A stretch of DNA of 64,000 nucleotides from SIG710 sp045651985. Lineage in GTDB: Bacteria; Bacillota; Clostridia; Oscillospirales; CAG-272. Of this stretch, positions 23,804 to 31,927 are shown piece by piece. The notes below the pieces were generated by a model. The model had not been told where the DNA came from, ran no database searches, and saw only the letters and a list, made by a program, of their open reading frames with translations. The stretch covers positions 1 to 64,000 of the forward strand of contig JAZRTK010000016.1 in assembly GCA_045651985.1 (NCBI GenBank). Reading direction: 5' to 3'. Positions within the stretch are counted from its first letter, which is position 1. Every line of letters starts with the position of its first letter. The translations under genes and the position numbers were made by a program.

Positions 23804-24205
23804 TTACTTGTTTTTCTTGAATACGGCTTTGAATTTTTCAATGAGGTCGGGAGTGCGCTCAAGCAGGTCTCCGATCTGGTCAAGACCCGATGCGGACGCG
23901 CCCTCAAGAGTTATCATGCCTACCTCTCCGAACTTATCGACCGTAAGGAAGCCCACGGGAGAGATGCTGAGACCCGTTCCGCCTCCGCCACCGAAGTTCT
24001 GAGGACGGGAGGTCTTTGAGTCGGTCTCACGGCTGTTGTAGTCAACACCGCCCGAGGCAAATCCCATGGAGATCTTTGAAATGGGGATTATGGTCGTTCC
24101 GCTTTCGGTGTTTATGGGAGAGCCGATGACCGTGTTTGCATCGACCATTGAACGGAGACTTTCAAGGGAAGTAGCTATTACTTCGGAAATTTTTGATTCA
24201 GCCAT
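23804..24205 (-). CDS. ytfJ: Sporulation protein YtfJ (GerW family)
   Basis: A 133-aa GerW/YtfJ protein, needed in B. subtilis for normal spore germination with some germinants. It contains the conserved run TVIGSPINTESGTTIIPISK, then GGGGGTGLSISPVGFL, a glycine-rich centre typical of the family. It overlaps the upstream ytfI by 8 bp. The C-terminal 30 residues are helical and variable. Confidence 0.92.
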   Translation of the reverse strand: MAESKISEVIATSLESLRSMVDANTVIGSPINTESGTTIIPISKISMGFASGGVDYNSRETDSKTSRPQNFGGGGGTGLSISPVGFLTVDKFGEVGMITLEGASASGLDQIGDLLERTPDLIEKFKAVFKKNK

Positions 24206-24875
24206 TTTTATCAGTTCCTTTCACGCGGTTTTTGTTTGTATTGGCTTTATTTTTTATAAATTCGAAGACAGCGCCGATAAGTATATCAAGCGCCTGCCAT
24301 ACGGTCAGGGAAAAGGATATGTCGATATCCGCCTGTGTTTTGCCCGACAAAAAGTCGGATGTGACCGATACCTCGGTCTTTTTCGTTTTTTTGACATTCG
24401 TTACCCGATCAAGCACTTCGCAAAGATAGGCTACGCCTTGACAGACCGCACCGTAAAGAATGGCAGTCTTTGCCGCGTCGGGAGTTCCGACGACAATGCG
24501 TATCCTTGCAACGTCTATCTGCAGATGTCGGAAGAACTTTGAGATTATCTTTTTTGCAAGCGTTGTGATCGTTGACACTGTTTCGGAAAGCGGCGCTTTT
24601 TCTTTTTCGGATTCCTGCGGTTTCTTCCTTTTTGCTTCTTTGAGCGCTTGCTTGTCCTTTTTTCTTTGCGCTCGGCGAAGACCGCGTGGGGTGTAGTCCG
24701 AAAGCCGTATCTTTTGTTTTTTTTGCTTTGCGGGGTAAAGCTTTATGGGGATTCCCAGTATCCGTAAAAGCAGCTTTGTGTCGCCACCGTCGGATATGAC
24801 CGAAATTTTTACTCGCAGAAAAAGGACAAGGACGAGAAAAAGGAGTATTCCCAAAATTATCTTCAATGCAAGCAT
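24198..24875 (-). CDS. ytfI: DUF2953-domain membrane protein (YtfI-like)
   Basis: A 225-aa protein with one N-terminal membrane helix (residues 4-22, IILGILLFLVLVLFLRVK). A beta-rich stretch follows, then a highly basic segment (about 55-90, many Lys/Arg) and a C-terminal DUF2953 region with YGAVCQGVAYL and TSDFLSGKTQADIDI-type strands. In B. subtilis ytfI neighbours ytfJ and is expressed in the forespore; the biochemical role is not known. The ytfI-ytfJ overlap supports coupled translation. Confidence 0.85.
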   Translation of the reverse strand: MLALKIILGILLFLVLVLFLRVKISVISDGGDTKLLLRILGIPIKLYPAKQKKQKIRLSDYTPRGLRRAQRKKDKQALKEAKRKKPQESEKEKAPLSETVSTITTLAKKIISKFFRHLQIDVARIRIVVGTPDAAKTAILYGAVCQGVAYLCEVLDRVTNVKKTKKTEVSVTSDFLSGKTQADIDISFSLTVWQALDILIGAVFEFIKNKANTNKNRVKGTDKNG

Positions 24876-24923
24876 GGATAATAGATCTCCTCCTCTCGCT
24901 TATTTTGACCCTTTTCAGTAAAA

Positions 24924-25565
24924 TTATTCCTCAGCGGGGATTTCCTCCTGGGGTACGGGCTCGGGCTGTACTATATCGAGGGAAAGCTGTTCGCTCACTG
25001 CCACCTCGCCAGACGCTTCGCCCTCGACCTTGATTGGTTCGACCTCGGGAAGCTCTGATACGGAATTGATTCCGAAAACGCGCAGGAAATTGTCCGTCGT
25101 TCCGTAGAGCATAGGTCTGCCGGGAGCGTCAAGACGTCCCACGGCTTCAATTAACTCCTTGTCGATAAGAGAATTCATGGCGTAAGCGCTGTCAACACCG
25201 CGCACCGTGTCAACGTATGAGCGGGTGACGGGCTGGTTGTAAGCCACGATAGCCAGAACCTCCATAGAGGAAGCGGAAAGATTGCCGCCTCGGCGTATGC
25301 CGAGTGCCTCGCGTATGTACGGCGCGAAAATTTCCTTTGTGCAAAACTGACAGCCGTCGTCGAACATCATAAGAGAAATTCCGCGCTTACTGTTCTCTCC
25401 GTTGTATTTTTCGCTCATGTGGGATATGAGCTGCTTTAACTCACGTACTTGCAGTCCCAGGACCTCCGAGAGCTTTGCGTAGGATACCGAGTGGCCTGCC
25501 GCGTAGAGAATAGCTTCAATTGCGGCTTCAAGCTCGGTTATACTGTTCTTTGGTGATTCGTCCAT
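24924..25565 (-). CDS. scpB: Segregation and condensation protein B
   Basis: A 213-aa ScpB with two winged-helix domains (about residues 8-85 and 90-170; ILYAAGHSVSYAKLSEVLGL and VLAIVAYNQPVTRSYVDTVRGVDS). It joins ScpA and SMC to form the condensin complex. The C-terminal tail of about 35 aa is acidic and Glu/Pro rich. It follows scpA by 14 bp; smc lies elsewhere in this window at 40.6-44.3 kb. Confidence 0.95.
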   Translation of the reverse strand: MDESPKNSITELEAAIEAILYAAGHSVSYAKLSEVLGLQVRELKQLISHMSEKYNGENSKRGISLMMFDDGCQFCTKEIFAPYIREALGIRRGGNLSASSMEVLAIVAYNQPVTRSYVDTVRGVDSAYAMNSLIDKELIEAVGRLDAPGRPMLYGTTDNFLRVFGINSVSELPEVEPIKVEGEASGEVAVSEQLSLDIVQPEPVPQEEIPAEE

Positions 25566-25579
25566 GATTACCTCTTAAA

Positions 25580-26338
25580 CTAATCTATACTTACGTTTAC
25601 CGCACTGTCGTCAACGTCGGGGTTGAGAGTCAGAACGGTATCCGCTCCGTATTCGTCTTTTCCCTCGTCCGCGATCAGCACGCGCCGTACCTTTACAAGC
25701 TCCAAAATTCCGATAAACGCTGCCACAAGGTCGGCTCTCGACTGGGCACCCGCCAAAAGCTCGCCCAAAGTTGAAGTGGGCTTTTTGGACATCCTTTCAA
25801 GTATGCCAATTATCTTTAACTCTACCGAAACGATAGGCTTTTGAATCAGGGGGGTGAAGTGAGTCTTTTCGGCACGCTCCATGGCGGAATTGAGAGCAAT
25901 AACTCTTTTTATTGCCGAGTAAAGGGTGATAGCCTCTTGATCTGCCACGAACTTCCTGTCCGGGGATATCTCGTCGGTGTCCTTTATCATTCTGTTGCTG
26001 TAAACTGCGTAAAGGGCATTCATTTTCTGCGCTGCTTCCTTTGCCTGCTTGTAGCGGAGCAGGGCATCAGCAAGTGCTGCGCGGGGATCCTCTTCCTCGT
26101 TCTCGGGACGGGGCAGGAGAAGCTTGCTTTTGATCAGCATAAGCTCGCTTGCCATGACGATAAATTCGGCGGCGACCTCCATGTCAAGGTGCTGTGCCTC
26201 TTTTATATATTCCATGTACTGGTCGCAAATAAGTGCGATGGGAATGTCGGCTATGCTGACCTTATTCTTGTCGATCAGCGTAAGCAGAAGGTCCAGGGGA
26301 CCCTCAAAGCTGTCCAGTCGGTAGGTGATTGACTCCAT
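25580..26338 (-). CDS. scpA: Segregation and condensation protein A
   Basis: A 252-aa kleisin that bridges the SMC head domains. The N-terminal helical region (residues 1-80, RLDSFEGPLDLLLTLI then MASELMLIKSKLLL) binds the SMC neck, and the C-terminal winged helix binds the cap. Length is within the family's usual range. It begins 23 bp after the site-2 protease gene. Confidence 0.96.
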   Translation of the reverse strand: MESITYRLDSFEGPLDLLLTLIDKNKVSIADIPIALICDQYMEYIKEAQHLDMEVAAEFIVMASELMLIKSKLLLPRPENEEEDPRAALADALLRYKQAKEAAQKMNALYAVYSNRMIKDTDEISPDRKFVADQEAITLYSAIKRVIALNSAMERAEKTHFTPLIQKPIVSVELKIIGILERMSKKPTSTLGELLAGAQSRADLVAAFIGILELVKVRRVLIADEGKDEYGADTVLTLNPDVDDSAVNVSID

Positions 26339-26361
26339 TTGGGTCTCCTTTCACCGATTTT

Positions 26362-27069
26362 TTAAAGTATTTTTCCAAAAAGCTCTGTTAATGGGTCGCA
26401 GATAAGGTCCATAAGACCGCCCGCAACAAACCCCACGGGGCTGAATCCCGCGCGGGAAAGAGCTAAAAATCCAACGATGATTATTATCATCAGGGTCTGC
26501 TCGTGTTTCATCACCTTGAAATACCATTTGCTTGGCAGCAAGAGGTAGGCAAAGCGCGAGCCGTCAAAGGGCGGAATGGGAATAAGATTGAACGCCATCA
26601 AGGCGAAGTTCATATAGGTGAAGATGTATGCTAAATTGAGCAGACACCATTTTATAATGGGCGTTTCTTGTCCCGTTATCTGCGCCATATAAATGTCAAG
26701 ACTCCAAGCGGCAGAGGCGGCGGAAAAAAGCACGCAGCCGCAGAGCCCGAGTAGCAGGTTTGACACGGGTCCCGCGATAGCGGAGATTCCCATACCCCAG
26801 CGGGGATTTTTAAAATTTCTTGCTACGATCGGCACGGGCTTTGCCCACCCAAATCCGATCAATAGCATGGCAAGAGCCCCAAAGGGGTCAAGGTGTTTTA
26901 TTGGATTTAGCGTAAGTCTGCCCAGGTTACGGGCGGTGGGGTCGCCCAACTTGCAGGCAACGTAGCCGTGAGCCGCCTCGTGGAAGGACAGGGAAAAAAG
27001 GATAACAGGCAGGCAGAGCAGGGCGGTTATAAGTCCCTCTCGTCCGCCACCTAAAATATTAAAAAGCAA
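26362..27069 (-). CDS. Site-2 protease family membrane metalloprotease
   Basis: A 235-aa polytopic protein. The zinc motif HEAAH is at residues 30-34 in the first helix, and the third ligand lies in NLIPIPPFDGSR (about residue 163). The short form without a PDZ domain is the YwhC/Rip-like group, whose substrates are largely unknown. In Firmicutes it commonly sits before scpA. It lies 16 bp after engB. Confidence 0.9.
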   Translation of the reverse strand: MLFNILGGGREGLITALLCLPVILFSLSFHEAAHGYVACKLGDPTARNLGRLTLNPIKHLDPFGALAMLLIGFGWAKPVPIVARNFKNPRWGMGISAIAGPVSNLLLGLCGCVLFSAASAAWSLDIYMAQITGQETPIIKWCLLNLAYIFTYMNFALMAFNLIPIPPFDGSRFAYLLLPSKWYFKVMKHEQTLMIIIIVGFLALSRAGFSPVGFVAGGLMDLICDPLTELFGKIL

Positions 27070-27085
27070 TTTTTGGCCTCCGAAA

Positions 27086-27694
27086 TTAAAGCTTGATATC
27101 GGTGTGGAGCGCGATCTCGCGCCAAAGCTCGGCTTTGCCCTCGCCTTTGAGGGAAGAAAAAGGAATTATGCTGACCTGAGGCGGAATAAGCTCGCTATCT
27201 CGTAACGCCGCCAGATTTTTCTTGCGTTCGGTGGCGTTGAGCTTGTCGCATTTGGTAGCAACCACCACAAAGGGAATTCCCGATTCGGCCAGAAAAGAGA
27301 GCATCATGGCGTCGTCCTTTGTAATTCCGCAACGACTGTCAATAAGCTGTACCACGAGAGACAGCAGGTCGATATTTGGGTTGTTCGTAAAATACCCGTC
27401 GGTGAGCGCCGACCAGACCTCTTTGTCTGCAAAGGTACGCTTTGCGTAGCCGTAGCCGGGAAGGTCGCAAAAGAACAGCTTCTTGTCGATCTCGTAGAAA
27501 TTGATAGTTATGGTCTTTCCCGGGGCGGAGCTGACTCTCGCCAAGCTTTTGCGCGAAAGCATGGTGTTAATAAGCGAGCTTTTTCCTACGTTTGACCGTC
27601 CCGAAAAGGCGACCTGGGGAATCGGGTCACGGGGAAACTGATTGATGCGCCCCGCGGAAATTTTCAGATTTACGTTTTGTGTGTTGAGCGCCAT
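27086..27694 (-). CDS. engB: Ribosome biogenesis GTPase EngB/YsxC
   Basis: A 202-aa TRAFAC GTPase that helps late assembly of the 50S subunit. The start at 27694 has AGGAG 7 nt before it; a longer frame to 27760 would overlap lon. Motifs: G1 GRSNVGKSS (residues 29-37), the G2/G3 region with DLPGYGYA, and G4 TKCDK. It is 20 bp after lon, an arrangement conserved in Bacilli and Clostridia. Confidence 0.95.
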   Translation of the reverse strand: MALNTQNVNLKISAGRINQFPRDPIPQVAFSGRSNVGKSSLINTMLSRKSLARVSSAPGKTITINFYEIDKKLFFCDLPGYGYAKRTFADKEVWSALTDGYFTNNPNIDLLSLVVQLIDSRCGITKDDAMMLSFLAESGIPFVVVATKCDKLNATERKKNLAALRDSELIPPQVSIIPFSSLKGEGKAELWREIALHTDIKL

Positions 27695-27714
27695 GTCGTC
27701 TCCTGTTTTTCTTT

Positions 27715-30042
27715 TTATTTGGCAAGTGCCTGACTTAAAACGTCGCTTATGCTCTTGCATGGAACGAAGTTGAGATTTTCACGAGCCGTTGGGTCAATGT
27801 CCTCCAAATCCTTTAAGTTGTCGGCAGGAATGCATACGGTTTTTACGCCCGCGGTGTATGCCGCCATGGTCTTTTCCTTCAGACCTCCGATGGGAAGAAC
27901 GCGGCCGCGCAGGGTGATTTCACCCGTCATTGCTACGTCACTTCGCACGGGAATTCCGGTCAGCGCGCTCACAAGGGCGGTGGTCATGGTAACGCCCGCG
28001 GAAGGACCGTCCTTTGGAACAGCCCCCTCGGGACAATGGATATGTATGTCTTTGGTTTTGTAGAAGTCGGGTTCGAATTTGTACTCTTCGGAGTTTGCAA
28101 GAGAGCGCACGTAGCTTACCGCTATCTGTGCGGATTCCTTCATCACGTCCCCAAGAGAGCCCGTCAGCTCGATCTTTCCGCTTCCCTCAAGTACGGAGGC
28201 TTCAATTTTCAGCAGATCGCCGCCAACCGACGTGTAGGCAAGTCCGTTTACGGTGCCAACCTCGTTTTCCTTGGCTACTGTGTCGGGGTAGAGTTTTCTC
28301 GGACCGAGAAGGTCGGCAACGTTTGCCTGCTTTACCTTTATTATCCCGTCGCCGTTCTCAATTATGCGCTTTGCGGCTTTTCTGCAAAGCTCGCCGATCT
28401 TACGTTCAAGATTTCGGACACCCGCCTCACGGGTATAGTACTCGATAATCTCGGAAATGGCGCTGTCTGCAATGGAAAGCTGTTTTTTAGTAAGCCCGTG
28501 ACGCGCCAGCTGCTTTGTCACCAAGTGGCGCTTTGCGATCGCCAACTTTTCGGCGGGGGTATAAGTTGAAAGCTCGATTATCTCCATTCGGTCGATAAGG
28601 GGCTTTGGTACCGTATCAAGAGTATTTGCCGTGGCTATGAACAAACATTCGGAAAGATCGAAAGGAAGCTCCACAAAATGATCGCGGAACGTGTGGTTCT
28701 GCTCGCCGTCAAGGACCTCAAGCAGAGCAGAGGCGGGGTCGCCGTGAGAATCCGCGGTAAGCTTGTCGATCTCGTCAAGAAGAATAAGCGGATTTTTCAC
28801 CTTCGCCTGCGCCATTGCCGCCATAATACGGCCGGGCATAGCGCCGATGTAGGTCTTTCTGTGACCTCTGATGTCAGCCTCGTCGCGGACGCCGCCAAGG
28901 GAAACGCGAACGTATCTGCGGTTCATTGCCTGCGCAATAGATGCGCCCACCGAGGTCTTACCGACGCCGGGAGGTCCTACGAGACAGATGATCTGATTTT
29001 TAAGCTCGGGATTCAGCTGCTTTACCGCAAGATACTCGAGAATTCTCGTCTTTACCTTTTCAAGACCGTAGTGATCTGCGTCAAGGCGTTTTTGCGCCGC
29101 CGCCACGTTTACGCGGTCACGTGTGGACTTTATCCAAGGAAGCTCAAGACAAGTGTCGAGATAGGTGCGGATAACGCCCGACTCGGCGGAGCCGAAGGGC
29201 ATTTTCGCCATTCTCTCGTTTTCTTTGAGAAGCTTTTCTTCAACTTCCTTTGGCAGCTTTGCCGCCATTATCTTGTCAAAATATTCGTCGGCTTCCGTTC
29301 CTTCGCCGCCAAGCTCCTCCTGAATGACCTTCATCTGTTCCCGCAGATAGTATTCCTTCTGATTTCTGTTGAGTCTTGCGCGGACGGTCTGGTGTATCTC
29401 TTTCTCACATTCGAGAACGTCGATCTCGCTCTCCATAAGGTTGAGCAGGGTTCTCATCCGCTTCATGGGCTCGAACACGTCAAGCACCTGCTGCTTGTCC
29501 TCGTAGCGCACAAGCATATTTGCCGCAATAAAGTCAGCAAGCATACCGGGATTCTTGATGCTCTGTGCTTTTATTTTCAGTTCGGAAGCGGGTGCGGGCA
29601 AAAATTCGGTGAGGGTGTCCAATAAATTGATGGCCTCTCTGACATAAGCCTGACCTTTTACGCTTACGTTTTCGGTGGAATTGATAGTCTTGCACAGCAC
29701 GTCTGCCATAATGTAGTCGGCAAAACCGCGCATGTTAAGAATCTGACAGCGGCAGAGACCCTCGGCGATAACGCGAGTTCCGCCGTCTGAGTTTTTGACC
29801 GTCTGTCTGATCTTTGAGAGAACGCCCACGGAGAAAAATGCGTCCTTGTCTTCTTCCGCCGCTGTGGGATCCTTCCGGGTCAGAAGTATAACGAAGGAAT
29901 CGGTGGCAGCAGCCGCCGTTACCGCAGATGCGCCAAGGGAATCCTTGCATTCAAAATTGAGTGTTACGCCCGGAAACGCAACCACCCCTCGCAGGGGAAC
30001 GACGGGAAGTGTAAAATTTTCGATCTTTTCGATGATAGCCAT
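27715..30042 (-). CDS. lon: ATP-dependent Lon protease
   Basis: A 775-aa LonA. The N-terminal substrate-recognition domain (LPVVPLRGVVAFPG) and a coiled coil precede an AAA+ module with Walker A GPPGVGKTS near residue 355 and Walker B LLDEIDKL. The Ser-Lys protease domain has the catalytic Ser in PKDGPSAGV (about 680) and Lys in GGLKEKTMAA (about 723). It degrades misfolded and regulatory proteins. It heads the minus-strand operon and has an extended -10 promoter. No CtsR- or HrcA-type operator was seen. Confidence 0.97.
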   Translation of the reverse strand: MAIIEKIENFTLPVVPLRGVVAFPGVTLNFECKDSLGASAVTAAAATDSFVILLTRKDPTAAEEDKDAFFSVGVLSKIRQTVKNSDGGTRVIAEGLCRCQILNMRGFADYIMADVLCKTINSTENVSVKGQAYVREAINLLDTLTEFLPAPASELKIKAQSIKNPGMLADFIAANMLVRYEDKQQVLDVFEPMKRMRTLLNLMESEIDVLECEKEIHQTVRARLNRNQKEYYLREQMKVIQEELGGEGTEADEYFDKIMAAKLPKEVEEKLLKENERMAKMPFGSAESGVIRTYLDTCLELPWIKSTRDRVNVAAAQKRLDADHYGLEKVKTRILEYLAVKQLNPELKNQIICLVGPPGVGKTSVGASIAQAMNRRYVRVSLGGVRDEADIRGHRKTYIGAMPGRIMAAMAQAKVKNPLILLDEIDKLTADSHGDPASALLEVLDGEQNHTFRDHFVELPFDLSECLFIATANTLDTVPKPLIDRMEIIELSTYTPAEKLAIAKRHLVTKQLARHGLTKKQLSIADSAISEIIEYYTREAGVRNLERKIGELCRKAAKRIIENGDGIIKVKQANVADLLGPRKLYPDTVAKENEVGTVNGLAYTSVGGDLLKIEASVLEGSGKIELTGSLGDVMKESAQIAVSYVRSLANSEEYKFEPDFYKTKDIHIHCPEGAVPKDGPSAGVTMTTALVSALTGIPVRSDVAMTGEITLRGRVLPIGGLKEKTMAAYTAGVKTVCIPADNLKDLEDIDPTARENLNFVPCKSISDVLSQALAK

Positions 30043-30119
30043 TTGAATTTACGTAATAAAAACCTTTCATTTGTAGCTTTTGCACCCGATTTGGGGCGCA
30101 GAATCGCATATTACATTAC

Positions 30120-30148
30120 ATTATAGCACAACTTTTGCGGAATTTCCA
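30120..30148 (-). promoter_or_regulatory. Promoter of the lon operon (extended -10)
   Basis: On the minus strand, -10 TATAAT (30125-30120) carries an extended TGC just upstream, and a weak -35 TGGAAA lies 17 bp further upstream. Distance to the lon start is about 75 bp. A strong extended -10 with a weak -35 suits constitutive expression. Confidence 0.6.
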
Positions 30149-30188
30149 TAGTTTCGGATATTTATTTACAATTTAATAATATAGCAAA

Positions 30189-30273
30189 GAAAAAAGCACG
30201 GACTGTGACCTGCAGGCTGGTTTGGTATCATGAGATTGATACTCCGCCTGAATAGGTGACGCCGTGCGTTACG
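30189..30273 (-). ncRNA. Small hairpin RNA candidate between infC and lon
   Basis: A minus-strand unit of about 84 nt with a promoter, a start near 30273 and a T6 tail (30195-30190). Nearly the whole RNA folds into one rod: GCACGG pairs with CCGTGC (30267-30262 with 30201-30196), then a 7-bp stem with one mismatch, a 5-bp CAGGC/GCCTG stem and a 6-bp apical stem (GTATCA/TGATAC) with a 6-nt loop. The plus-strand reading has no T-run, which fixes the strand. It lacks the SRP Alu or GNAR-type apical loop and matches no family I know. It could be a trans-acting sRNA or an insulator hairpin for lon. Confidence 0.5.
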
Positions 30274-30279
30274 ATAAAA

Positions 30280-30308
30280 ATTATAGCACGAAAAAAGTGC
30301 TTTGTAAA
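30280..30308 (-). promoter_or_regulatory. Promoter of the small hairpin RNA
   Basis: -35 TTTACA (30308-30303), 17-bp spacer, -10 TATAAT (30285-30280) with extended TGC. The spacer itself contains a GCAC...GTGC inverted repeat. Confidence 0.7.
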
Positions 30309-30481
30309 TTGTCAAAAAGGACGATTTTATCCGCTCAAAATTGCGCTTTTTGTCACTTTAAAAGGAAAAAATTTGATCCCTTGTAGCGCAAAACTCAGTA
30401 ATATCAAAGGGTTGGTCGATTTGTGCATTTTTTCCATAAGGTCGGGACGAAAAAAAGAGAAAAATATTTTTCTCAAAGGGG

Positions 30482-30510
30482 TTGACAAACGGACTGCACC
30501 GTGGTATAAT
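30482..30510 (+). promoter_or_regulatory. Promoter of infC-rpmI-rplT
   Basis: Consensus -35 TTGACA (30482-30487) and -10 TATAAT (30505-30510) at 17 bp. Between this and the hairpin RNA promoter (30310-30480) the DNA is AT rich with no gene-like feature. Confidence 0.88.
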
Positions 30511-30516
30511 CACGTG

Positions 30517-30640
30517 AGAAAAGAAGCAGAACGTTCTTCGTTCTCGCCCTGCCGCAAAGGTGAGCAGGTGCAGATAACTTGTCCGAGCAGTGCTCGGTCT
30601 GTCTGTGTGCGGGAGAAGAATTTCTTTTCCGCACTTTTTT
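30517..30640 (+). promoter_or_regulatory. infC-rpmI-rplT leader with L20-type attenuator
   Basis: An untranslated leader of about 150 nt precedes infC. It has a small GAACG/CGTTC hairpin near its 5' end and closes with an intrinsic terminator: GTGCGG...CCGCAC (30607-30634, with a bulged G and 5 further pairs), followed by T6 (30635-30640). In Firmicutes ribosomal protein L20 stabilises the terminator fold of this leader; position and layout match, the L20 binding mimic was not traced base by base. Confidence 0.75.
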
Positions 30641-30671
30641 GTGCGAAATTTTATTTTGGAGGTGCATATTT

Positions 30672-31199
30672 ATCAGCGCTAAAGAGAAAGACACGCTTGT
30701 CAATGAGGACATTCAAGAAAAGGAGATACGCCTCGTAGGTGAGGACGGCGAGCAGCTGGGCATCATGTCAAGCATCCAAGCCCTTGAAATGGCTTATGAA
30801 AAGGGACTTGACCTTGTTATGATGGCAGCAAAGGCGACTCCCCCCGTATGCCGCATCATGGATTTCGGTAAGTACCGCTTCGATCGTGAGAAGAGGGAAA
30901 AAGAAGCAAAGAAGAAGCAGCAGACGTCGGAGCTGAAGGAAGTACAGCTTTCCTGCCGAATCGACACCCACGATTTTGAGACCAAGGCAAATCACGCAAA
31001 GAAGTTCCTGTCTCAGGGCAACAAGGTAAGAGCCGTTGTCAAGTTCAGAGGACGTGAGATGAGCCACATGGAGATCGGACGCGAGATTCTGGAGCGCTTC
31101 GCTACCTATCTTGAGGAAGTGGGAACGGTTGACAAGAAGCCTTCAACGGAAGGCAGATTCATGAGCATGATCGTGGTACCTCTCAAGCCTGCTAAATAA
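30672..31199 (+). CDS. infC: Translation initiation factor IF-3 (AUC start)
   Basis: A 175-aa IF-3 that keeps 30S subunits free and checks initiator tRNA pairing. No ATG, GTG or TTG stands at the N-terminus expected for the family. The only well-placed in-frame start is ATC at 30672, 9 nt after GGAGG (30658-30662), giving (M)SAKEKDTLVNEDIQEKEIRLVG. Non-AUG infC starts are known to permit IF-3 autoregulation. The N domain, the Lys-rich linker (about residues 72-85) and the C domain (HDFETKANHAKKFLSQGNKV, REMSHMEIG) are intact. An ATA at 30666 is too near the ribosome site. Confidence 0.93.
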   Translation: MSAKEKDTLVNEDIQEKEIRLVGEDGEQLGIMSSIQALEMAYEKGLDLVMMAAKATPPVCRIMDFGKYRFDREKREKEAKKKQQTSELKEVQLSCRIDTHDFETKANHAKKFLSQGNKVRAVVKFRGREMSHMEIGREILERFATYLEEVGTVDKKPSTEGRFMSMIVVPLKPAK

Positions 31200-31286
31200 G
31201 GCAATTAATTTCGTTCATACTCGACGGCACCTTCGGTGCGAAAGTCGGAAATGATAATAGATTTCATTTGAAAAGGAGATATGAAA

Positions 31287-31481
31287 ATGGGAAAGATCAA
31301 GACACATAAAGCATCCGCTAAAAGATTCTCGGTTACGGGAAGCGGAAAGGTTAAGCACAACCACAGCCAGCACCGTCATAACCTGGGCCTCAAGACTGCA
31401 AAGCGTAAGAGATTCCTTCGCGGCAGCTCCTATCTCAGCCCCGCTATGACAGCAAACATCAGAGCTCTTATCCAGAAGTAA
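31287..31481 (+). CDS. rpmI: Ribosomal protein L35 (bL35)
   Basis: 64 aa, basic, with the family pattern KIKTHKASAKRFSVTGSGKVK and NLGLKTAKRKRFL. The ATG at 31287 is preferred to the one at 31281, which is only 2 nt from AAGGAG. It is a component of the 50S subunit, lies between infC and rplT, and is under the same leader control. Confidence 0.95.
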   Translation: MGKIKTHKASAKRFSVTGSGKVKHNHSQHRHNLGLKTAKRKRFLRGSSYLSPAMTANIRALIQK

Positions 31482-31518
31482 GAGACGACCGTAACAAGAA
31501 CTTAGGAGGAAAGAAAAA

Positions 31519-31872
31519 ATGGCAAGAATTAAGGGCGCTATGATGACGCGCAAGAGAAGAAATAAGATCCTGAAGGAAGCAAAGGGCTACTGGGGCGCAA
31601 AGAGCAAGCACTTCAAGATGGCTAAGCAGGCCGTAATGAAGAGCGGTAACTACGCATTTGCCGGCCGTAAGATGAAGAAGAGAGATTTCAGAAGACTCTG
31701 GATCGCTCGTATCTCCGCGCAGGCAAAGGTTTGCGGCATGAACTATTCTACATTCATGCACGGCCTCAAGGTTGCAGGCATCGACCTCAACCGTAAGATG
31801 CTCTCTGAGCTGGCAGTGTCCGATAAGGAAGCATTTGCCGCTCTCGCAGAAAAAGCTAAAGCTGCAAAATAA
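31519..31872 (+). CDS. rplT: Ribosomal protein L20 (bL20)
   Basis: 117 aa, starts [16 protein letters not shown], with the conserved [22 protein letters not shown]. It is an early 23S rRNA-binding assembly protein and the feedback regulator of this operon in Firmicutes and E. coli. It starts 11 nt after a strong AGGAGG site. Confidence 0.97.
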   Translation: MARIKGAMMTRKRRNKILKEAKGYWGAKSKHFKMAKQAVMKSGNYAFAGRKMKKRDFRRLWIARISAQAKVCGMNYSTFMHGLKVAGIDLNRKMLSELAVSDKEAFAALAEKAKAAK

Positions 31873-31877
31873 TTACC

Positions 31878-31904
31878 AAAAAACCCGGTTTTACCGGGTT
31901 TTTT
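31878..31904 (+). terminator. Intrinsic terminator after rplT
   Basis: 12-bp perfect stem (31878-31889 with 31893-31904), loop TTT, A-tract left and T6 right. It ends about 10 nt before the ribosome site of the next gene. Confidence 0.88.
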
Positions 31905-31927
31905 CTTGAATTTGGAGAGGTATAAAA

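Noticed and set aside
28678..29625. 315-aa plus-strand open frame opposite lon
   Set aside because: Shadow of lon with no start signal and no recognisable motif.
30256..30738. 160-aa open frame over the infC leader
   Set aside because: No ribosome site, spans the promoter and attenuator, and runs out of frame into infC.
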